Part shown: positions 17,309 through 25,835 of the stretch, piece after piece | Layout of the letters: every line of letters starts with the position of its first letter | Position numbering within the stretch: the first letter of the stretch is position 1 | Source of the DNA: JACDHG01 sp963815295 | GTDB lineage: Bacteria; Actinomycetota; Actinomycetes; Propionibacteriales; Nocardioidaceae | Direction of reading: 5' to 3' | DNA: 64,000 nt | Assembly: GCA_963815295.1 (NCBI GenBank) | Contig: CAWFFZ010000001.1 | Coordinates: 516,853 to 580,852 of the forward strand | Translations under genes and position numbers: made by a program | The notes under the pieces: generated by a model | What the model saw: only the letters and a program-made list of their open reading frames with translations | The model's database searches: none | What the model was told of the DNA's origin: nothing

Positions 17309-18114
17309 CGGCAGCGCTGGCTGCCGCGCTGACGGGCTGCTGCGTGTGGGCGGCAGGCGGGAGTGGATGGCCGAGGCAGCGGTTGTCGCGAGCGCGTGCC
17401 GATTCGCGACCCCGGATACCCGCTCCGCGGGTCGCGGTCCCGGTCGGCGCACTCGCGGCGCTGATGGCTGTGATCTGGTGGTTCGGGCGCACCAGCGGCG
17501 TGGGCATCGTCGTGGTGTCGCTCGCCGGCAGCCTGATTGTCCTGATGGTGCAACGGCTGGTCGAGGGTGCCAGGAGCCGGCGGGTTCGCCGTCAACATGC
17601 TCGCGCGGTCATCGAGTTCTGTGATGCGCTCGCTGCTGAGTTGCGGGCCGGGCTGCCCGCCGTGGTGGCGATCGAGCGCGCGGTCGCAGTCTGGCCGGCA
17701 TGGTCAGCTCTCGTAACCGCGGCCCGGCTGGGCGCAGACGTGGCGGGCACCCTGCGCGCGGCAGGTGCCGAACCGGGAGCGGCCGGTTTGCGTGCCGTGT
17801 CGGCTGCGTGGCAGGTCGCCGAGCGTTCCGGTGCGGCACTCGCCGATGTGCTCGACCAGATCGGGGCCGGGTTACGCAGCGACGACGCTGCCCGCTCCGA
17901 AGTGATCGCGTCGCTTGCTCCACCCCGCGCAACCGCCAAAATGCTTGCCGTCCTGCCGGTCTTCGGGCTTGGCCTCGGGACGGCAATGGAGGCACGTCCC
18001 GTCGACTTCCTCCTCCACACGACGGTCGGGCTCGGATGCCTGGGTGGCGGGATCGTGTTGGCCCTCGTCGGTCTGCTGTGGGTCGAACGTCTCGCGGACG
18101 CGGTGGAGGCCTAG
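17305..18114 (+). CDS. tadB: TadB-like pilus platform protein (type II secretion F domain)
   Basis: A 269-residue inner-membrane protein of the GspF/TadB family. Two hydrophobic helices near the N-terminus (about 1-20 and 45-80) precede the cytosolic helical T2SSF domain (EFCDALAAELRAGLPAVVAIE, LADVLDQIGAGLRSDDAARSE), and two more helices close the protein (MLAVLPVFGLGLGTAM; FLLHTTVGLGCLGGGIVLALV). The start ATG 17305 overlaps tadA; the stop TAG at 18112-18114 shares a base with the tadC GTG. Confidence 0.9.
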   Translation: MTAALAAALTGCCVWAAGGSGWPRQRLSRARADSRPRIPAPRVAVPVGALAALMAVIWWFGRTSGVGIVVVSLAGSLIVLMVQRLVEGARSRRVRRQHARAVIEFCDALAAELRAGLPAVVAIERAVAVWPAWSALVTAARLGADVAGTLRAAGAEPGAAGLRAVSAAWQVAERSGAALADVLDQIGAGLRSDDAARSEVIASLAPPRATAKMLAVLPVFGLGLGTAMEARPVDFLLHTTVGLGCLGGGIVLALVGLLWVERLADAVEA

Positions 18115-18854
18115 TGCTCGTCGCGGCGGTCGCGGCGGCAGCCGCAGTCTGGTTGGCCCTTGCGGACAGCGCCGGGTCGCTCGCGCGGCTACGCCCGCCT
18201 CCAGAAGTGAAGACGCAACGGCGTGGCATGAGCGAGGCCAGCTGGTGGGTCGAGGACCCACGCCATCGAGCGTTGCTCTGTGTCGCGACGGCGGGCGCGT
18301 TCGCCTGGATGCTGGCCGGGCCGTGGGTTGCCGCTCTGGTGGCCCTCCCCGCGGGTTGGGCGCTGTCGTGGTGGTTGGGAAGGCTGGAGCCCCCGTCGGT
18401 GACACGCGACCGCGAGCTGACCGCCCGCGACCTGCCGGTCGCCGTCGACCTGCTCGCGGCGTGTGCGTATGTCGGCCGATCCCCCGAGCAGTCACTCGCC
18501 ATCGTGGCCTCCGCGGTGGGCGGTCCGCTGGGTGCCCGGCTCGAGGCGATCACCGCTCGGTTGTCCCTCGGCGCCGACCCGCACGGTGAGTGGCAGCGGG
18601 TCGCGGCCGATGAGCAGCTGGCGCCGCTTGCCCGCACGATGCTCCGCAGTGTGGAGTCGGGCGCGCCGCTCGTCGACGGCCTGACCAGGCTGGCCGCTGA
18701 CCGGCGCCGCGAACGACGTATGCAGGTAGAGATGCGCGCCCGCACGGTCGGTGTGAAGTCGGCCGGACCTCTCGCCGCATGCTTCCTGCCTGCGTTCATG
18801 TTGGTCGGCGTCGTCCCGACGATCGCCGGCGCGTTCGCACATCTGCAGGGCTGA
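18114..18854 (+). CDS. tadC: TadC-like pilus platform protein
   Basis: A 246-residue GspF-fold membrane protein that pairs with TadB. N-terminal helices (LVAAVAAAAAVWLALAD; LLCVATAGAFAWMLAGPW) are followed by the cytosolic domain ARDLPVAVDLLAACAYVGRS and a C-terminal membrane helix (AACFLPAFMLVGVVPTIAGA). GTG 18114 is the start, overlapping the tadB stop (TAGTG). The protein is short for TadC but normal for the actinobacterial form (Rv3657c type). Confidence 0.88.
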   Translation: MLVAAVAAAAAVWLALADSAGSLARLRPPPEVKTQRRGMSEASWWVEDPRHRALLCVATAGAFAWMLAGPWVAALVALPAGWALSWWLGRLEPPSVTRDRELTARDLPVAVDLLAACAYVGRSPEQSLAIVASAVGGPLGARLEAITARLSLGADPHGEWQRVAADEQLAPLARTMLRSVESGAPLVDGLTRLAADRRRERRMQVEMRARTVGVKSAGPLAACFLPAFMLVGVVPTIAGAFAHLQG

Positions 18855-19000
18855 CGATCCACAGCCGAAGGGTCCACGGTCTTTGTCAACAGATCCACAC
18901 CGCCTTATATGGCAGGGCTTTCAGGGTCGCTTGGCTGGTCGGGACATCACAAGCACATCACCGTCTCGGCCCCCGGCCAGACGACTGAAAGGACACCGCC

Positions 19001-19192
19001 ATGACACGAAGCGATCGCCCAGCCACTGCACACACGCGCACCGAGGAGGGCATGAACACTGCTGAGTACGCCGTCGGCACCGTGGGGGCGTGCGGCTTCG
19101 CGACCCTCCTCTACCAGCTGCTCACGTCTGATTTCGGGGCGGACTTGCTGACCGACATCTTCGAACGCGTTACCAGCCTGCTGCCGTTCTGA
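19001..19192 (+). CDS. flp: Flp-type pilin (DUF4244-like)
   Basis: A 63-residue precursor with GAAAGGA upstream of ATG 19001. A short basic leader ends in TEEGMNTAEYAVGTVGACGF: prepilin peptidase cleavage after Gly17 would leave Met-Asn-Thr-Ala-Glu-Tyr with the Glu at +5 that is kept in type IV and Flp pilins, followed by the hydrophobic helix. It lies 146 bp after tadC in the same direction and is the structural subunit of the pilus this locus builds. Confidence 0.9.
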   Translation: MTRSDRPATAHTRTEEGMNTAEYAVGTVGACGFATLLYQLLTSDFGADLLTDIFERVTSLLPF

Positions 19193-19248
19193 CCTCTGCA
19201 CGCAGTAGCGCTGCAGCCCGCCCTGCCAAAGCCCCCAAGGAGTAGTCG

Positions 19249-19656
19249 ATGCAGACGCGACTTCAAGTGTCCTCATGGCGAGGCGACCGCAGCCGCGCAG
19301 ATTGCGGGAGTGTCACCGCCGAGGCGGCCGTCGTACTCCCGGTCATCGCGGCGTTCATCCTCAGTCTCGTCTGGATGGTGGCAATAGGTCTGGCCCAGGT
19401 GCAGGTGGTCGATGCGGCCCGTGACGCTGCTCGGTCCCTTGCCCGTGGTGACAGCGAGACCACTGCCATAGCTGCCGCCCGGGCCACCGCACCCCACGGA
19501 GCAGACGTGACTGTCTCCTACGTCGGCAGCCGCGTCAGCGTGGTCGTGTCAGTGTCAGAGACCGGCCCGGGCTGGCTGCTCGCGCCGCTGCCTGCGATGA
19601 CTGTGAGGTCAGAGTCGACGGTAGAGGTCGAGAGCGGTGTCGACGGACCGGCGTAG
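19249..19656 (+). CDS. tadE: TadE-family pseudopilin
   Basis: A 135-residue minor pilin-like protein. The segment CGSVTAEAAVVLPVIAAFIL (residues 19-38) is the TadE signature: Gly-Ser, Glu at +5, then a long membrane helix. The remainder is a small extracytoplasmic domain (VQVVDAARDAARSLARGD and a beta-rich end). It overlaps the next gene by 20 bp. Confidence 0.88.
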   Translation: MQTRLQVSSWRGDRSRADCGSVTAEAAVVLPVIAAFILSLVWMVAIGLAQVQVVDAARDAARSLARGDSETTAIAAARATAPHGADVTVSYVGSRVSVVVSVSETGPGWLLAPLPAMTVRSESTVEVESGVDGPA

Positions 19657-19996
19657 GGTCGCGTCCGCCGGGTTCGCGACTGTCTGGGCGGTCATCTGGA
19701 CTACGGTCCTCGTCCTGGTCGGCTGGGTGTGTCTCCTGGTCGCGGGTCTGGTCGCCCGTCAGCACCAGCTCGATGGAGCGGCCGACCTGGTCGCGTTGTC
19801 GGCAGCCTCGCGGGTTCAGCGCGGCGGAGACGGCTGCGAAGCTGCGGCGCAGATCGCTGCTGCGAATCATGTGTCGCTGGTGACGTGCCAGGTCGAGGGC
19901 GTCGACGTCGTGGTCGAGGTCAGCGTCAACGTCGACCTGCCGTTCGGCATCACCGGCCGGCTGGCAGGCAATGCACGTGCTGGACCGGAGCCCTAG
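19637..19996 (+). CDS. TadE/TadG-like secretion protein (Rv3654c type)
   Basis: A 119-residue protein from GTG 19637. An N-terminal ASAGFATVWAVIWTTVLVLV membrane helix is followed by a region rich in Ala and Asp (QLDGAADLVALSAASRVQRG), and a conserved pair of Cys (GDGCEAAAQ, SLVTCQVEG). This is the last gene of the actinobacterial tad locus, annotated there as Rv3654c-family TadE-like. It is probably another minor pilin or assembly protein; no prepilin peptidase gene lies in this operon. Confidence 0.82.
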   Translation: MSTDRRRVASAGFATVWAVIWTTVLVLVGWVCLLVAGLVARQHQLDGAADLVALSAASRVQRGGDGCEAAAQIAAANHVSLVTCQVEGVDVVVEVSVNVDLPFGITGRLAGNARAGPEP

Positions 19997-20013
19997 CCGG
20001 CGCCGCCCGCCCG

Positions 20014-20367
20014 CTATGTGCGGTCGCGAGGGGCGGTGTCGAACGACTCGTCGGCGTCGCGCGGCGGCTGGTCCTGCCCAGTCTCGGTGTGGTCCTCGGC
20101 GCGGGACTTGCTGGCTGCGTCGGCGCGCGCCTTGAGCTCCTTGATGTTGGCGCGACGTCGTCGACTCCGTTGCAAACCGGCAACCAGCACAAGGATTCCC
20201 ACCACACCGAGAAGCAGGGTCAGAGCACCGGAAAGGAAGACGCCCGCCACGCTGCTGTCGATCTCGAACCACTCGAGGTCGATCGAGGTGGGTTGGTCGC
20301 CTCGGGCCAGCGTGGCCACCACAATCACGGCGCAGACCAGCAGAATCAGCACACCCAGAATCACCAT
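20014..20367 (-). CDS. Two-helix membrane protein, LapA-like layout
   Basis: A 117-residue protein with two hydrophobic segments (residues 1-22 and 42-65), a basic cluster QRSRRRRANIKELKARA just after the second helix and a highly charged disordered tail. The arrangement resembles the LapA domain (PF06305) proteins common in actinobacteria, but the match by eye is weak. It converges on the tad operon, with 17 bp between stop codons. Confidence 0.65.
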   Translation of the reverse strand: MVILGVLILLVCAVIVVATLARGDQPTSIDLEWFEIDSSVAGVFLSGALTLLLGVVGILVLVAGLQRSRRRRANIKELKARADAASKSRAEDHTETGQDQPPRDADESFDTAPRDRT

Positions 20368-20437
20368 CGGCGCTCACTCCTTTCGACCGACAACCCCAGG
20401 TTCCCGGCGATCGGGATGCATCGCAACCGTAGCCACC

Positions 20438-22789
20438 TCAGGGGGTGCCCGCGAGCAGGGCGTCGAGCATCCGCACCGCCCCGGCCTTGTCCAGCGGGTT
20501 GTTCCCGTTGCCGCACTTCGGTGACTGCACGCACGACGGGCAGCCCTCGTCGCAGGTGCACGAGGTAATGGCCGCGCGGGTCGCGGCCAACCAGGTCGCT
20601 GCCTTGGCGTAACCCTGTTCGGCAAAGCCGGCACCACCCGGGTGGCCGTCGTACACGAACACCGTGAGCAGCCCGGTGTCTTCGTGCAGGGCCGTCGAGA
20701 CGCCGCCGATGTCCCAGCGGTCACAAGTGGCGAACAGCGGCAGCAGCCCGATCGACGCGTGTTCGGCGGCGTGCGCCGACCCGGGGATGTCCGCGCTGTT
20801 GATTCCCGCCGCCGCCAGCTGCCCCGGCGTCAAGGTCCACCAGACCGCCTTGGTGAGCAGCTCGCGGACGGGCAGGTCGAGAGGCTCCTCGCCCAGCACC
20901 TCGCCGGAGCCGACCCGCAACTTCAGGAACGCCACGATCTGCGACGACACCTGGACGGAGCCGAACGCCAGCGTGCCGTCGCCCCACGACGTTGCGACGT
21001 CGGTGTCCACGATCGTGATGTCGGTGACGTCGCGCGCCGTCGTTGAGTACTCCGGGTCTGCGAGGTCTACGAGCGCCACGCCCTCGTGGAGGTCGAAGTC
21101 GGAGACGAGGTACGTCTGACCCATGTGCACGTACACCGCGCCGCGATGCACGTTCGCGTGGGCAGAGCCAGCGTCGACAGTGCCGACGAGTCGGCCGGTG
21201 GCTCCCTCGACGATCCGCACGGGCGACCCACCGCTCGACCGGATGTCGGCGAGTTCGGCGGCGCGGTCGCGACGGGTCCAGAACCAGCCGCGGCTCCGTC
21301 TGCGTAGGTACCCAGCCTCGACCAGCGACGCCACCACGGCGGCCACATCACCGGCGAACAGCGGAAGGTCCTCGTCAGTGAGCGGCAGCTCCTGGGCGGC
21401 TGCGCACAGGTGGGGCGCGACGACGTACGGGTTGCCCGGGTCGAAGACGGTCGCCTCGACCGGCGCACCCAGGAGCGCCTCGGGATGGGTGACGAGATAG
21501 GTGTCGAGTGGGTCGTCCCTGGCCACGAGGATCCCGAGCCCGCCCTGTCCCTCGCGTCCGGACCTACCGACCTGCTGCCACATCGAGGCACGGGTGCCGG
21601 GGAACCCGGCCATCACCACGGCATCGAGCCCGTCGATGTCGATGCCGAGCTCCAGCGCGTTCGTGCTGGCCACTGCCAGCAGCTCACCCGACTTCAGCTG
21701 GCGCTCCAGCTCGCGGCGGTCCTCCGGCAGGTAGCCACCTCGGTACGGCGCCACGCGCTCGGCCAGCCCCGGGTCGACGTCGGTCAGGAGCTCTCTTGTG
21801 TGGAGCGCCAGCGTCTCGGCTCCGCGCCGGCTCCGGACGAACGCCAAAGTGCGGATGCCGTCGGCGACCAGGTCGGCCACCAAGTCGGCCGTCTCCGAGC
21901 CAGCCGAGCGGCGCACTGGGGCACCGTGCTCTCCGACCAGCGAGGTCAGCGGCGGTTCCCACAGGGCAACCGCCGTCCGTCCTCGTGGCGAGCCGTCGTC
22001 CGTCACCGCCATCACGGGTGCTCCGATGAGGCGGGTTGCGGTCACCTCTGGCTCCGCCGTCGTCGCCGACGCAAGCACAAAGACCGGGCTCGCATCGTAG
22101 TGGGCAGCGACCCTGCGCAGCCGCCGCAGGATCTGTGCCACATGCGAGCCGAAGACCCCCCGGTAGTAGTGGCACTCGTCGACCACGACGAACCTCAACG
22201 ACCCCCAGAACGGCGCCCAGCGCGCATGACCGGGCAGCATCGTCCGATGCAGCATGTCGGGGTTGGTCAGCACGTAATTGGCGTGGCTGCGAGCCCAGTC
22301 GCGCTCTTCATGCGTCGAGTCGCCGTCGTACGTCGTCGAGCGCACTCCGGGCACCCCCAGCGCAGCCAACGCGGCCTGCTGGTCCTGGGCGAGCGCCTTG
22401 GTCGGAGACAGGTACAGCACCGTGTCGCCCCGGTCGCTGGGCTCGTCGATGCTCGCCGCGATGGCGGACAGGGCAGGCAGCAGGTAGGCCAGTGACTTGC
22501 CCGACGCCGTACCCGTCGAGACAACGGTGTGCTGGCCGTGCCAGGCCAGGTCGGCCGCTTGCTCCTGGTGGCTCCACGGTGCGACGACTCCCCGGTCGAG
22601 GTAGGCCGCGCTGACCGCGGGGTGTGTCCAGGCGGGCCAATTCGCGACTCGCGCCTGCCGCGCCTCCACCACCTCGAGATGGGTGAGCCGGTCGCGACGC
22701 TGCCCCACGGCAGCGAGGCCGAGGGCGACCGCCTCAGGGTCAAAGCCCAGTCGCCCGTCGCGCTCTACGAGGTCGTCACGGGCAGCCAT
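20438..22789 (-). CDS. DEAD/DEAH-box helicase, MrfA/YprA type with C-terminal Cys4 domain
   Basis: A 783-residue superfamily 2 helicase (frame open to 22852; ATG 22789 chosen because protein-like sequence begins there, with a weak GAGG site). Motifs: Walker A region STGTASGKSLAYLLPALSA, Ia LSPTKALAQDQ, II VVVDECHYYRGVFGS (DECH), III LASATTAEP, and VI QQVGRSGREGQGG. The C-terminal CTCDEGCPSCVQSPKCGN carries the four-Cys zinc site of the DUF1998/MZB domain. Bacillus MrfA (YprA) works in mitomycin-lesion repair; the mycobacterial counterpart is Rv3649. It is divergent from the STAS gene. Confidence 0.9.
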   Translation of the reverse strand: MAARDDLVERDGRLGFDPEAVALGLAAVGQRRDRLTHLEVVEARQARVANWPAWTHPAVSAAYLDRGVVAPWSHQEQAADLAWHGQHTVVSTGTASGKSLAYLLPALSAIAASIDEPSDRGDTVLYLSPTKALAQDQQAALAALGVPGVRSTTYDGDSTHEERDWARSHANYVLTNPDMLHRTMLPGHARWAPFWGSLRFVVVDECHYYRGVFGSHVAQILRRLRRVAAHYDASPVFVLASATTAEPEVTATRLIGAPVMAVTDDGSPRGRTAVALWEPPLTSLVGEHGAPVRRSAGSETADLVADLVADGIRTLAFVRSRRGAETLALHTRELLTDVDPGLAERVAPYRGGYLPEDRRELERQLKSGELLAVASTNALELGIDIDGLDAVVMAGFPGTRASMWQQVGRSGREGQGGLGILVARDDPLDTYLVTHPEALLGAPVEATVFDPGNPYVVAPHLCAAAQELPLTDEDLPLFAGDVAAVVASLVEAGYLRRRSRGWFWTRRDRAAELADIRSSGGSPVRIVEGATGRLVGTVDAGSAHANVHRGAVYVHMGQTYLVSDFDLHEGVALVDLADPEYSTTARDVTDITIVDTDVATSWGDGTLAFGSVQVSSQIVAFLKLRVGSGEVLGEEPLDLPVRELLTKAVWWTLTPGQLAAAGINSADIPGSAHAAEHASIGLLPLFATCDRWDIGGVSTALHEDTGLLTVFVYDGHPGGAGFAEQGYAKAATWLAATRAAITSCTCDEGCPSCVQSPKCGNGNNPLDKAGAVRMLDALLAGTP

Positions 22790-22899
22790 CACAGCCTCAT
22801 ATCCTCGCATCCCGATCTGACCGGACTTGACGTGGTTGAATGCTGGGGCCAAGAGTTTGGACGTTGACGGTCATAAAGTGCGATAACAAGGAGCGACCG

Positions 22900-23235
22900 A
22901 TGGACCTGTCTTTGGACAACCGGGAGTCCGGTGAGCGCATGGTCGTCGATGTAGGCGGGGAGATCGATGTTTACACCGCGCCGAAGCTCCGCGAGCGGCT
23001 CGTCGGCCTGATCAACTCGGGCCATCACGACCTGATCGTCAACCTCGAAGGTGTGGACTTCCTCGACTCGACCGGTCTCGGAGTGCTGGTGGGCGCCCTG
23101 AAACGCGTGCGCGCCCACGAAGGCAGCTTGGTACTTGTCTGCACCCAGGAGCGGCTGCTCAAGATCTTCCGCATCACCGGGCTGGCCAAGGTCTTCCCGA
23201 TCTTCGACTCGGTCGAGGCCGCCTCCCGGACCTAA
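22900..23235 (+). CDS. bldG: STAS-domain anti-sigma factor antagonist (BldG-like)
   Basis: A 111-residue single STAS domain. AAGGAG lies 6 nt before ATG 22900. The phosphorylatable serine is in LEGVDFLDSTGLGVLVGALK (around residues 50-69, DST-G-LG). Divergent placement from the helicase and the following H+-pyrophosphatase match the Streptomyces bldG neighbourhood. In that group BldG is phosphorylated by an RsbW-like kinase and frees sigma factors for development and stress. Here no kinase gene follows; 180 bp of non-coding DNA separates it from hppA. Confidence 0.88.
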   Translation: MDLSLDNRESGERMVVDVGGEIDVYTAPKLRERLVGLINSGHHDLIVNLEGVDFLDSTGLGVLVGALKRVRAHEGSLVLVCTQERLLKIFRITGLAKVFPIFDSVEAASRT

Positions 23236-23414
23236 CGCCTTCGCGGTGTCCTGACCCGCCCCGCGCACTCATCCGTGCGGTGAAGTCGCTAGACTCCCCG
23301 CCGACTTGTCTGTGGTGACTGGCAGCACTGCCCGCCCACCTCGCAGTCACTCAATTCTCCGCACCACGCCAGCTGTATACGCAATGGGGCCGTAGGGCTC
23401 CGTGGAGGTACCGG

Positions 23415-25739
23415 ATGTCACGGCTCAGTCTCGCCGCCGAAGGCGGCGCGGACCTGTCTCTGTCCGGCGGCAACACCACTTTTGTCGTCATCGTGCTCGT
23501 CATCGCCCTCGTGGCGCTGGCCATGGCCACGTTGTTCCGGCAGGAAGTGTTGGCCGCCCCCGAGGGCACGGAAAAGATGCAGGTCATCGGCCAGGCGGTG
23601 CAAGAGGGAGCCCAAGCTTTCCTCGCCCGCCAGTTCAAGACGCTCGCGGTGTTCGCCGCGGTGGCGTTCTTGGCGCTCTTCGTGCTGCCCGGCGACGCCA
23701 GTGTGCGGTTCGGCCGGTCGATCTTCTTCGTGGTAGGCGCCTCCTTCTCCGCCGCGATCGGCTACCTGGGGATGTCCCTGGCTGTGCGTGCGAACGTGCG
23801 GGTGGCGGCTGCCGCCCGCGATGAGGGCCGCGACCCCGCGATGCGGGTTGCGTTCAGGACAGGCGGGTTCGTCGGGATGTTGACCGTCGGCTTCGGCCTG
23901 CTCGGTGCCTCCATCGTGGTGCTCATCTACAAGGGCGACGCGCCCGACGTGCTCGAAGGCTTTGGCTTCGGCGCGGCGCTGCTCGCCATGTTCATGCGTG
24001 TTGGCGGCGGCATCTTCACCAAGGCCGCCGACGTCGGTGCCGACCTCGTCGGCAAGGTCGAGAAAAACATCCCCGAAGACGACCCGCGCAACGCCGCGAC
24101 GATCGCCGACAACGTGGGCGACAACGTCGGCGACTGCGCCGGCATGGCTGCCGACCTCTTCGAGTCGTATGCCGTCATGCTCGTCGCGGCCCTGATCCTC
24201 GGCGGCGCGGCGTTCGGCGAAGATGGACTGGTCTACCCGCTGATCGTCCCGGCGATCGGTGCCTTGACCGCCATCCTCGGTGTCTACCTGTGCAAGCCGC
24301 GACCCACCGAGGGTGGCCTGACGACGATCAACCGAGCTTTCTACGTCTCGGCAGCCGTGTCGGCAATTGTCTGCACGATTGCCGCCTTCTCTTACCTGCC
24401 GACGTCGTTCGCCGACCTCAACGGCGCGGTTGACGCGGACGGTAACCCCGCTCTCATCGCCACGGTCGCGGTGATCATCGGCATCGTGTTGGCCGCGCTG
24501 ATCCTCGCCCTGACGGGCTACTTCACGGGCACGGAGTTCCGCCCGGTCAAGGACGTCGGCAAGACAGCCCTCACCGGCCCGGCAACCGTCATCTTGTCCG
24601 GCCTCTCGGTCGGTTTCGAGTCGGCGGTCTACACAGCCCTCGTGATCGGCGCCGCGGTCTACGGCGCGTTCCTGCTGGGTGGTGGCGTCGTGGTCGTGTC
24701 ACTGTTCGCAGTGGCACTCGCCGGCTGCGGCCTGCTGACGACCGTCGGTGTGATCGTCGCGATGGACACGTTCGGCCCCGTGTCCGACAACGCACAGGGC
24801 ATCGCGGAGATGTCAGGCGACGTCCACGGCGAAGGGTCGGCCATCCTGACCGAGCTCGACGCCGTCGGCAACACCACCAAGGCGATCACCAAGGGCATCG
24901 CGATTGCGACAGCTGTATTGGCTGCGACAGCGCTGTTTGGCGCGTTCAGGGGCGAGATCACCGACGCGTTCCTCGACTCCGGAGCGACAGGTGCGGGGCT
25001 CACCGAAGCCGAGTCACTTAACTACGGTGGCGTCTTGAACGTCGCCGACCCCGCCAACCTCGTCGGCCTGCTGATCGGCGCCGCCGTTGTATTCCTCTTC
25101 TCCGGCCTCGCGATCAGCGCCGTCGGACGTGCAGCTGGCGCAGTCGTGTTCGAAGTGCGTCGCCAGTTCCGCGAGATCCCCGGGATCATGGAGGGCACTG
25201 GTCGTCCCGAGTACGGCAAGGTCGTCGACATCTGCACGCGTGACTCGCTACGCGAGCTCGCGACGCCAGGCCTGCTCGCGATCCTGGCTCCGATTGCCGT
25301 CGGCTTCGGCCTCGGCGTCGGTCCCCTCGGCGCGTACCTCGCCGGAGCGATCGGCACCGGCACGCTGATGGCGGTCTTCCTCGCCAACTCCGGCGGCGCC
25401 TGGGACAACGCAAAGAAGCTGGTCGAGGACGGCGTCCACGGCGGTAAGGGCTCGCTCGCCCACGAGGCCACGATCATCGGCGACACCGTGGGTGACCCGT
25501 TCAAGGACACCGCCGGGCCTGCGATCAACCCGCTGCTCAAGGTCATGAACCTCGTGTCGCTGCTGATCGCGCCGGCCATCGTCGGCATGAGCGTGGGCAC
25601 GGACGAGAACAACCCGCTCCGCATCTTGATCGCGGTGGTGGCGGCCCTCGGAATCGCGACTGCGGTCTACATCTCCAAGCGGCGCCCGATCGCCATCGGG
25701 GAGACCAACGAGCAGCCAGCCCAGGTAACGCCTGCCTGA
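23415..25739 (+). CDS. hppA: K+-independent membrane H+-translocating pyrophosphatase
   Basis: A 774-residue polytopic enzyme that couples pyrophosphate hydrolysis to proton export. Start ATG 23415 has GGAGGT 5 nt upstream. Signature sequences are GGGIFTKAADVGADLVGKVE, EDDPRNAATIADNVGDNVGD (substrate Asp cluster), DTFGPVSDNAQGIAEMSG, and the C-terminal GDTVGDPFKDTAGPAINPLL. In GNTTKAITKG the Lys at 489 replaces the Ala of K+-dependent enzymes, so this one should be K+-independent. A strong hairpin terminator follows. The order bldG-hppA-...-topA is as in Streptomyces. Confidence 0.96.
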   Translation: MSRLSLAAEGGADLSLSGGNTTFVVIVLVIALVALAMATLFRQEVLAAPEGTEKMQVIGQAVQEGAQAFLARQFKTLAVFAAVAFLALFVLPGDASVRFGRSIFFVVGASFSAAIGYLGMSLAVRANVRVAAAARDEGRDPAMRVAFRTGGFVGMLTVGFGLLGASIVVLIYKGDAPDVLEGFGFGAALLAMFMRVGGGIFTKAADVGADLVGKVEKNIPEDDPRNAATIADNVGDNVGDCAGMAADLFESYAVMLVAALILGGAAFGEDGLVYPLIVPAIGALTAILGVYLCKPRPTEGGLTTINRAFYVSAAVSAIVCTIAAFSYLPTSFADLNGAVDADGNPALIATVAVIIGIVLAALILALTGYFTGTEFRPVKDVGKTALTGPATVILSGLSVGFESAVYTALVIGAAVYGAFLLGGGVVVVSLFAVALAGCGLLTTVGVIVAMDTFGPVSDNAQGIAEMSGDVHGEGSAILTELDAVGNTTKAITKGIAIATAVLAATALFGAFRGEITDAFLDSGATGAGLTEAESLNYGGVLNVADPANLVGLLIGAAVVFLFSGLAISAVGRAAGAVVFEVRRQFREIPGIMEGTGRPEYGKVVDICTRDSLRELATPGLLAILAPIAVGFGLGVGPLGAYLAGAIGTGTLMAVFLANSGGAWDNAKKLVEDGVHGGKGSLAHEATIIGDTVGDPFKDTAGPAINPLLKVMNLVSLLIAPAIVGMSVGTDENNPLRILIAVVAALGIATAVYISKRRPIAIGETNEQPAQVTPA

Positions 25740-25751
25740 CGGCAGACACAG

Positions 25752-25787
25752 AAGGGGCCCTCGACCACGGCGGTCGCAGGGCCCTTT
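25752..25787 (+). terminator. Terminator after hppA
   Basis: AAGGGGCCCTCGACC pairs with GGTCGCAGGGCCCTTT with one small bulge, loop ACGGC, ending in CTTT. It closes the hppA transcript before the sulfotransferase-like cluster. Confidence 0.8.
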
Positions 25788-25835
25788 CGCCGGTCCACCT
25801 GGGCCGGATGCAAGGCATTGCCGCACTAGGATCGG

